Positions 63,907 through 64,000 of a stretch of DNA of 64,000 bases are shown in pieces. A model generated the notes under the pieces. That model was not told where the DNA came from and ran no database searches. It saw only the letters and a program-made list of their open reading frames with translations. Location of the stretch: the NCBI RefSeq assembly GCF_025195085.2, contig NZ_JANAVY020000015.1, positions 40,228-104,227 on the forward strand. The letters run 5' to 3'. The position numbers were made by a program, and so were the translations under genes. The number at the start of each line of letters is the position of its first letter. Position 1 is the stretch's first letter. The stretch comes from Vibrio intestinalis (GTDB lineage: Bacteria > Pseudomonadota > Gammaproteobacteria > Enterobacterales > Vibrionaceae).

Positions 63907-64000
63907 GCTGATGTAAAGAGAACTTTTGCTCTATAATCTTTGTCCCACGTAGCCTTATTCATCTTCCTTGGTACAGACACGCTCCCTTCTGACTTCCTGA
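63903..64000 (-). CDS. C-terminal end of a minus-strand frame at the window edge (possible insertion)
   Basis: From the right edge the minus strand is open for about 32 codons (ending PRKMNKATWDKDYRAKVLFT then SA*), with its stop sharing bases with the truncated McrB stop. It has coding-like composition. I do not recognise the family. A mobile element inserted into mcrB would explain both ends. Confidence 0.35.
   Translation of the reverse strand, partial: RKSEGSVSVPRKMNKATWDKDYRAKVLFTSA

Noticed and set aside
27400..64000. CRISPR array or cas genes
   Set aside because: No regularly spaced direct repeats and no Cas1/Cas2-like proteins; the repeats seen are inverted, short and unevenly spaced.

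Overview
The window looks like a Vibrio chromosome, probably the second chromosome. Three things suggest this: the set of families, the AT-leaning enterobacterial-type codon use, and gene orders I remember from Vibrio, namely TonB receptor - tkt - tal - SorC-type regulator, and moeB-moeA divergent from folE. The species cannot be fixed from the sequence alone.

Positions 1 to about 27,400 are ordinary backbone. They hold the 5' part of a TonB-dependent receptor behind a Fur-box-like site; the tal-tkt pentose-phosphate pair with a divergent SorC-family regulator; a lipoprotein; an SseA-type sulfurtransferase; moeB-moeA for molybdopterin; folE; the DEAD-box helicase dbpA; a leucine-rich-repeat lipoprotein; the respiratory D-lactate dehydrogenase dld; a DUF1353-like protein; a fatty-acid desaturase; a GNAT acetyltransferase; an RND efflux adaptor-pump pair; a YeiR-like CobW GTPase; an M20 amidohydrolase; and the ribosome-assembly GTPase ylqF. 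Many genes end in clear stem-loop terminators.

From about 27,430 to the right edge the content is accessory. It begins with a cluster of small hairpins resembling the end of an IS200/IS605-type element. A compact mobile element follows (27.9-33.8 kb): a ribbon-helix-helix protein, an inovirus Gp2-like replication protein, an LRAT-like protein, a short tyrosine recombinase preceded by a 101-bp folded repeat, two DUF2787 proteins, a RadC/JAB protein, an RNase H-like protein that has lost active-site residues, and an AlpA-type regulator. Next come a lipoprotein and a MASE1 histidine kinase with its response regulator. A glycan cluster (38.3-44.0 kb) follows, with a very unusual 1020-residue glycosyltransferase/kinase-like/glycosyltransferase fusion and a nucleotide-sugar epimerase inactivated by a nonsense codon.

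The last 20 kb is a defense island. A WYL-domain regulator of the BrxR/CapW type is transcribed away from a four-gene, tightly overlapping SMC operon (kleisin, KITE, SMC ATPase, Toprim), which I read as a divergent Wadjet/MksBEFG-type anti-plasmid system. A single run of co-directional genes follows: hsdR-hsdM-hsdS (type I restriction-modification), an AAA ATPase with a DUF4276 Toprim-like partner, a restriction-associated AAA ATPase with an HNH nuclease (Septu-like), and a McrB-like GTPase. The McrB-like gene stops before its Walker B motif, where a different reading frame begins on the other strand. The most promising undescribed material is the compact Wadjet-like operon with its WYL regulator, the nested defense genes in the hsd operon, and the glycosyltransferase/kinase fusion.
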